The position numbers were made by a program, and so were the translations under genes. Under the pieces are notes generated by a model. That model worked only from the letters and a program-made list of their open reading frames with translations. It made no database searches and was not told where the DNA came from. A stretch of DNA of 46,628 nucleotides from Planctomycetaceae bacterium (GTDB lineage Bacteria; Planctomycetota; Planctomycetia; Planctomycetales; Planctomycetaceae): assembly GCA_021732845.1 (NCBI GenBank), contig JAKFUF010000055.1:1-46628 (forward strand), read 5' to 3'. Positions 42,543-46,628 of this stretch are shown in pieces (position 1 is the stretch's first letter; every line of letters begins with the position of its first letter).

Positions 42543-42944
42543 ATGGGCAAGCGTTCCTCATCGTCGAAGAAACAGCCAGCCAAGCCGGCAAAAACCAGTC
42601 TCAACATCCCGGTGCTGATTACCCGAATCGTCTTGGGCATCGTGCTGCTGGTCGTGGTGGTGCTGGCGGTCAGCGAGGTGCGTGCCCGGTCAAACTACAA
42701 CGCATCGCTGACGGAACTTTTGAAGCAGGTCAAGGTCGATTTGGTCCAGTTCCATCGCAAGGATTTGAAGCGGGCGCTGTCGGGTTCGCCCTCGCAAACC
42801 CTTTCTGAACAGGGCGACAGGAGCGTGGTGATACTCCGCTGGGGAAGCCTCTTCAAACGCTATGAAATCACAGCCACTTTCGAGGGCGTGGGAGACGAAG
42901 GACACCTGCTGTCGGTGGTCACCGCGGATTCGGCGGAAGAATGA
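42543..42944 (+). CDS. Small single-span membrane protein
   Basis: A 133-aa hypothetical protein: basic Lys/Ser-rich N-terminus (MGKRSSSSKKQPAKPAKTS), one membrane helix (about 22-43, VLITRIVLGIVLLVVVVLAV), then a soluble alpha/beta domain of about 85 residues ending VVTADSAEE. It is probably a cytoplasm-in, periplasm-out type II protein. A weak GGAA precedes the ATG. I recognise no family. Confidence 0.7.
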   Translation: MGKRSSSSKKQPAKPAKTSLNIPVLITRIVLGIVLLVVVVLAVSEVRARSNYNASLTELLKQVKVDLVQFHRKDLKRALSGSPSQTLSEQGDRSVVILRWGSLFKRYEITATFEGVGDEGHLLSVVTADSAEE

Positions 42945-43105
42945 GTTCGCGCGATTGCGGCCGCCGACCATGCGCTGGCGTCATCCAAATCGGGCACGAA
43001 TCGCCGCCGTGATTGAATCTTCACGCGCTCCCTGCGATCTTTGAGCCGCGAGAGGGAAAGATTCGATTGAGTCACTATGCCGGGCCGTCCAGGGAGCAAG
43101 CATTC

Positions 43106-44050
43106 ATGGCGTCGTACGACCGCAGCCGCATTCGCACGGTTCATCTGGTGCCGCTGACCGCCTACAAGGCCTCGGGGGAAATCGCCTGGGACGTGCAGGC
43201 CCGGCACATCAGCCGGATGTATGCCGCGGGGATTCGGGTCTACATGCCGGCGGCGGGTACCAGCGAATTTCACAGCCTCTCGGCCGATGAAATCGTGCAG
43301 ATGATCCAGGTGACGCGCGAAGCCTCCGGCCCCGACGCCCAGATCTTTGCGCCAGTCGGGCTGCAGGTGCGGCACGCCATTGATGTCGGTGTGCGGTCGC
43401 TCAAGGCCGGAGCCACGGGCATCATGTTCATGCCGTTCGCGCACCCGTACCTGTGCAACGTGGGTGCCCGCGATTATTACCTGGAAGTGATCGCCCAGAC
43501 GCAGTGCCCGACGCTGATCTACAAGAAGAGCCCCATCCCCAGCGACGAACTGCTGCTGGAACTGGCCGACAATCCGCACGTCGTGGGGATCAAGTACGCC
43601 GAAAACAACATGCACGAATTCCGCAAGGTCGTGCAGAAAGACAAGGGGCGGATCGAATGGCTATGTGGCTCAGCCGAGCGGTTTGCCCCCTACTACATGC
43701 TGGCCGGCTCCACCGGCTATACGACCGGTGCCGGCAACATCTGTCCGCATGTGACGCTGGCGATGCACGCGGCCTTCTCGGCGGGAGCTTATGCCGAAGG
43801 GATGCGGCTCCAGCAGGTGCTGCTGCCGATCGAGGACTACCGTGCCCGCGAAGGCGACAGCTACAACATCAGCATGCTCAAGCATGCTGTCAGCTGCTGG
43901 GGCGACGAATTCGGCCCCCCACGCGCTCCCCAACGGCAGTTGAACGACAAGGAGCGGGCGGAGATCGACGCCCTCATCAAGCCGATTCTGGCCGCGGAAC
44001 AAGAGCTGGCCGCCGAAGCGTCGCAACTGGGTTTGTCGCGGGGACGTTGA
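43106..44050 (+). CDS. Dihydrodipicolinate synthase (DapA)/N-acetylneuraminate lyase family aldolase or dehydratase
   Basis: A 314-aa class I aldolase-fold enzyme. The Schiff-base Lys is K163 (VGIKYAENN) and the catalytic Tyr is Y139 (LIYKKS); the substrate-carboxylate loop AAGTSEFHSLSADE replaces the canonical GTTGE. AGGGAG nine bases before ATG 43106 sets the start. Neighbouring 2-keto-3-deoxygluconate kinase and a dehydrogenase argue for a sugar-acid role, such as 5-dehydro-4-deoxyglucarate dehydratase or KDG-type aldolase, rather than lysine synthesis. It is the first gene of an apparent three-gene operon (66 and 28 bp gaps). Confidence 0.85.
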   Translation: MASYDRSRIRTVHLVPLTAYKASGEIAWDVQARHISRMYAAGIRVYMPAAGTSEFHSLSADEIVQMIQVTREASGPDAQIFAPVGLQVRHAIDVGVRSLKAGATGIMFMPFAHPYLCNVGARDYYLEVIAQTQCPTLIYKKSPIPSDELLLELADNPHVVGIKYAENNMHEFRKVVQKDKGRIEWLCGSAERFAPYYMLAGSTGYTTGAGNICPHVTLAMHAAFSAGAYAEGMRLQQVLLPIEDYRAREGDSYNISMLKHAVSCWGDEFGPPRAPQRQLNDKERAEIDALIKPILAAEQELAAEASQLGLSRGR

Positions 44051-44063
44051 ACGCAGCACCATC

Positions 44064-44096
44064 AGTCGAAAATCCTTCTTCGAAAATCGAAAATAT
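44064..44096 (+). repeat. TCGAAAA repeat between operon genes
   Basis: Three TCGAAAAT units (AGTCGAAAATCC, TTCGAAAATCGAAAATATC) in the 66-bp gap, 20 bp before the kdgK start. Confidence 0.75.
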
Positions 44097-44116
44097 CCCA
44101 AAACCGAGGCTGTTCG

Positions 44117-45214
44117 ATGCGTGTCGTGACGTTTGGTGAAGTGATGCTGCGGCTGTGCCCCGAAGAGTTTCTCCGGTTGGCGCAGGTCCTTCCCGGCCGG
44201 CTGGAGGCGACGTTTGGCGGTGGCGAGGTGAATGTCGCCGTCTCGATCGCGCAGCAGGGCGGAGCCTCGGCGTACGCGACGGCCCTGCCGGATAACCCAA
44301 TCACCGACGCCTTCATCCAACAGATCCGCGGACTGGGCGTTGACCCAAGCCTCGTACAGCGCTCCAAACAGGGACGGTTCGGCATTTATTTCGTCGAAAA
44401 TGGGGCCAACCAGCGGGCCAGCACGGTCACCTACGACCGCGATGGCAGCAGCATCGCCCTCGCCAAGCCGGCAGATTTTGCCTGGGACAAGATTCTCGTC
44501 GGCGCGACGTGGCTGCACATCACGGGCATCACGCCGGCGCTCAGCGCCAGTGCCGCCGATTCCGCCCTGGCCATCGTCCAGGCCGCCCAGGAGCGGAAGA
44601 TCACCGTCTCCTGTGACCTCAACTTCCGCAAAAAACTGTGGCGGTGGAAGCCGGGCGTGGGACCGGTGGATCTCGCTCGTGAGACAATGCGCAAACTGAT
44701 GCCATATGTGAACGTCGTCGTGGCCAATGAGGAAGACGCCGACCTGTCGCTGGGCATTCAGGCGCACCAGTCCAACGTCGAGGCGGGACATCTCGACCTG
44801 GACGGCTACCAGCACGTGGCCCGCGAGATCGTCAAGCAGTTTTCGAGCGTGACACACGTCGCCATCACGCTGCGTGAGAGCTATTCCGCGAGCCACAACA
44901 ACTGGGGCGCGATGCTGCATGTGACGGGCGAGGGAAATGGCCAGTCATACTTTGCCCCGACCAATGCCCAAGGTGAGTACGAATCTTACGAAATGCGCAA
45001 CATCGTGGACCGGGTCGGTGCGGGTGATTCCTTTGCCGGGGGCCTGATTTTCGCCCTCAATACGCCCGAGCTGGCGGCACCACAGACCGCCCTGCAATAT
45101 GCGGTCGCCGCGAGCTGCCTGAAACACAGCATCAAGGGCGACTTCAACTTCTCATCCCGCAGCGAGATCGAAGCCCTGATGCGCGGCGGAGGCTCGGGAC
45201 GGGTCCAGCGCTGA
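44117..45214 (+). CDS. kdgK: 2-Dehydro-3-deoxygluconate kinase (PfkB family)
   Basis: A 365-aa ribokinase/PfkB-family kinase, probably phosphorylating 2-keto-3-deoxygluconate to KDPG. It begins MRVVTFGEVMLRLCPEE, as in KdgK proteins, with an early GGGEVNVAVSIAQQG signature and the C-terminal PfkB signature DRVGAGDSFAGGL (catalytic base D304). The lid region contains GRFGIYFVENG. It is slightly longer than typical KdgK (about 310-340 aa) because of an insertion near residues 215-260. It sits between a DapA-family enzyme and an Ldh2 dehydrogenase, consistent with a uronate/aldonate degradation operon. Confidence 0.9.
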   Translation: MRVVTFGEVMLRLCPEEFLRLAQVLPGRLEATFGGGEVNVAVSIAQQGGASAYATALPDNPITDAFIQQIRGLGVDPSLVQRSKQGRFGIYFVENGANQRASTVTYDRDGSSIALAKPADFAWDKILVGATWLHITGITPALSASAADSALAIVQAAQERKITVSCDLNFRKKLWRWKPGVGPVDLARETMRKLMPYVNVVVANEEDADLSLGIQAHQSNVEAGHLDLDGYQHVAREIVKQFSSVTHVAITLRESYSASHNNWGAMLHVTGEGNGQSYFAPTNAQGEYESYEMRNIVDRVGAGDSFAGGLIFALNTPELAAPQTALQYAVAASCLKHSIKGDFNFSSRSEIEALMRGGGSGRVQR

Positions 45215-45242
45215 GCCCGTTGCGCTGGAGACGAAAGTTCAA

Positions 45243-46343
45243 GTGACAATCCAACGCGCGCTCACGCCGCTTTGCCTCCCTGGAAAAACCACCGTGCCAG
45301 TGATCACCCCCGCCGCTTTGACCGGATTTTCCAACGCCCTGTTCGTCGCCGCTGGTGTGCCGGCGGACGCGGCGGACATGGTGTCGCGGAGCCTTGTGGG
45401 GGCCAATCTGCGGGGGTACGACTCGCACGGTGTGATGCGGCTGCCGTTTTACATCGGGGCCATTCAGGATGGCCGGGTCAACCCGACCGCCGCACTGGCC
45501 ATTGAGAAGGAGACGCCGGCGGCGATCGTTGCGGACGGCGGGTGGGGGCTGGGTCAGGCTCTGTGCCACGACCTGCTGGGCCGCCTGATCCAGAAAGCGA
45601 AAACGACCGGCATTGCCTGTGGCACACTGCGGCGGGCGGCGCACATCGGCCGTCTGGGTGAATATGCCGAGGCCGCGGCCGAGCAGGGGTTGGCATTGAT
45701 TCTGATCGCCAACTCGCACGGCTCCGGCCTGCGCGTGGCTCCGGTCGGCGGCACCCGCGGCCGCTTGGGCACCAACCCGTTGTGCATTGGCATTCCCGGT
45801 GGCAAGAACGGGCCGTTCGTGTTGGACTTCGGCACGAGTGCGACCGCCGAGGGCAAGGTCCGCGTCAAGAAGATTGCCGGCGAGTCCGTGCCACTGGGTT
45901 GGATTCTAGATTCAGAGGGCAACCCCACGACCAACCCGAACGACCTGTATGGGAATCCGCCCGGCTCGATCCTGCCGATGGGCGGCGACCAGGCTTACAA
46001 GGGGTTCGGCCTGGCCTACATGATCGAACTGCTGACCGGTGGATTTTCCGGAGGGCAATGCTCCTTCGCCACGGCTCCGCCACCTGTCGGCAACTGCGTC
46101 ATGATGCAGGTTCTGGACCCGGAACTTTTCGCGGGCGCGGCACACCTCCGCGAAGAGGTCCAAAAGCTGGAAGCCTTCACCCGAGCCACGCCGCTCAAGG
46201 CGGGCGTGGAGAAGGTCACGCTGCCCGGCGACCCCGAACGCACTCTCGCGGAAACACGGCTTGCCGGCATTCCACTCGACGACGGCAACTGGTCGGCCCT
46301 GCTGAAGCTCGCAACGGACCTGAAGGTCACACCGCCGGCATGA
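45243..46343 (+). CDS. Ldh2/MdhA-type NAD(P)-dependent 2-hydroxyacid dehydrogenase
   Basis: A 366-aa oxidoreductase of the malate/L-lactate dehydrogenase (Ldh2) family, unrelated to classical Rossmann Ldh. Markers: GANLRGYDSHGVMRLPFY with the conserved His, the nucleotide region AHIGRLGEYAE, GTNPLCIGIP, DFGTSATAEGKV and GGDQAYKGFGLAYMIELL. It may oxidise malate, ureidoglycolate, 2,3-diketogulonate or another 2-hydroxyacid. GTG 45243 is used (GGAG twelve bases upstream); an in-frame GTG at 45294 is an alternative closer to the usual family length. It is the last gene of the sugar-acid operon. Confidence 0.9.
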   Translation: MTIQRALTPLCLPGKTTVPVITPAALTGFSNALFVAAGVPADAADMVSRSLVGANLRGYDSHGVMRLPFYIGAIQDGRVNPTAALAIEKETPAAIVADGGWGLGQALCHDLLGRLIQKAKTTGIACGTLRRAAHIGRLGEYAEAAAEQGLALILIANSHGSGLRVAPVGGTRGRLGTNPLCIGIPGGKNGPFVLDFGTSATAEGKVRVKKIAGESVPLGWILDSEGNPTTNPNDLYGNPPGSILPMGGDQAYKGFGLAYMIELLTGGFSGGQCSFATAPPPVGNCVMMQVLDPELFAGAAHLREEVQKLEAFTRATPLKAGVEKVTLPGDPERTLAETRLAGIPLDDGNWSALLKLATDLKVTPPA

Positions 46344-46370
46344 TCCGGGCCAGCGGCGTGGCGCAAGCCG

Positions 46371-46407
46371 TCCGGTGAGCGAGGATCGACCCGTGTGGCT
46401 CACCGGA
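46371..46407 (+). terminator. Hairpin after the sugar-acid operon
   Basis: TCCGGTGAGC (46371-46380) and GCTCACCGGA (46398-46407) form a perfect 10-bp stem with a 17-base loop, 27 bp after the stop. It lacks a T-run. It also belongs to a repeat family (GCGCAAGCCGTCCGGTG recurs near 46440), so it may be a repeat that doubles as a transcription end. Nothing else is seen from 46408 to the window end. Confidence 0.5.
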
Positions 46408-46628
46408 GGGCTCTTCCGCTTCCAATTTGGCGGTACGGCGCAAGCCGTCCGGTGTTACGCTGGGACAAACCGGTTGATTCCATTTGTCGATCGGCGTGGC
46501 GGATAGGGGTAGGGAGGGCCGATTGGTTTCGGCTCCCCCCTCCCTCCGAACCGGACTGGCGGATTTCCCGCATCCGGCTCTCCAGTTGATGGTCTTACCT
46601 GGGACAGGGTTGAAGTGCGAGTTTGTGG

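Overview
The window is a high-GC bacterial chromosome segment that I assign to the Planctomycetota. Evidence: a DUF1559-type major pilin (GFTLIELLVVIAIIAIL N-terminus and a late G-DGSVRFIS motif), a secreted CxxCH protein built like planctomycete hydrazine-synthase-alpha-like/HEAT fusions, a DUF1598-like secreted protein, many secreted proteins of unknown family, loosely packed genes with weak Shine-Dalgarno sites, and a very large load of dispersed palindromic intergenic repeats. The species cannot be named from sequence alone.

Layout. 1-0.94 kb: repeats and the N-terminal remnant of a REP-associated (IS200-like) tyrosine transposase. 0.94-2.3 kb: RtcB RNA ligase. 2.7-12 kb: a compact type II secretion / type IV pilus-like cluster with one short GspE ATPase, three different GspF platform proteins, three minor pseudopilin-like proteins in an overlapping operon and a DUF1559 pilin closed by a terminator. 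12.1-14.3 kb: a secreted tandem S51/cyanophycinase-like protein and a BLUF blue-light sensor. 14.3-18.1 kb: a repeat-dense stretch, then a DUF2007 zinc-ribbon membrane protein whose 5' end is duplicated on the far side of an unknown 595-aa secreted protein. 18.3-25 kb: a 1380-aa secreted propeller/c-heme/HEAT protein, a secreted esterase and a CorC/HlyC-like CBS membrane protein. 25.4-29.1 kb: a Fur-family regulator, a DinB-like protein, MenC-like o-succinylbenzoate synthase and a 3-hydroxyacyl-CoA dehydrogenase. 29.2-34.9 kb: an accessory island of two tandem paralogous secreted proteins of unknown family, a repeat protein whose 53-aa repeats contain a known intergenic DNA repeat, and a small membrane protein. 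35-40.6 kb: a GH63 glycosidase, the DUF1598-like protein, a small lipoprotein and a cupin. 40.6-41.5 kb: tandem 319-bp repeats and a perfect 25-bp REP palindrome. 41.6-46.3 kb: a YdjM-like membrane protein, a small membrane protein, and a three-gene operon (DapA-family aldolase/dehydratase, 2-keto-3-deoxygluconate kinase, Ldh2-type dehydrogenase) for sugar-acid catabolism.

The most unusual material is (i) the 29.2-34.9 kb island, where a 79-87 bp intergenic repeat seems to have entered and expanded inside a reading frame next to two novel three-module paralogues; (ii) the minimal secretion cluster with three GspF proteins; and (iii) several families of structured intergenic repeats. One family shows compensatory changes in its inner stem, and two others sit directly in front of start codons.
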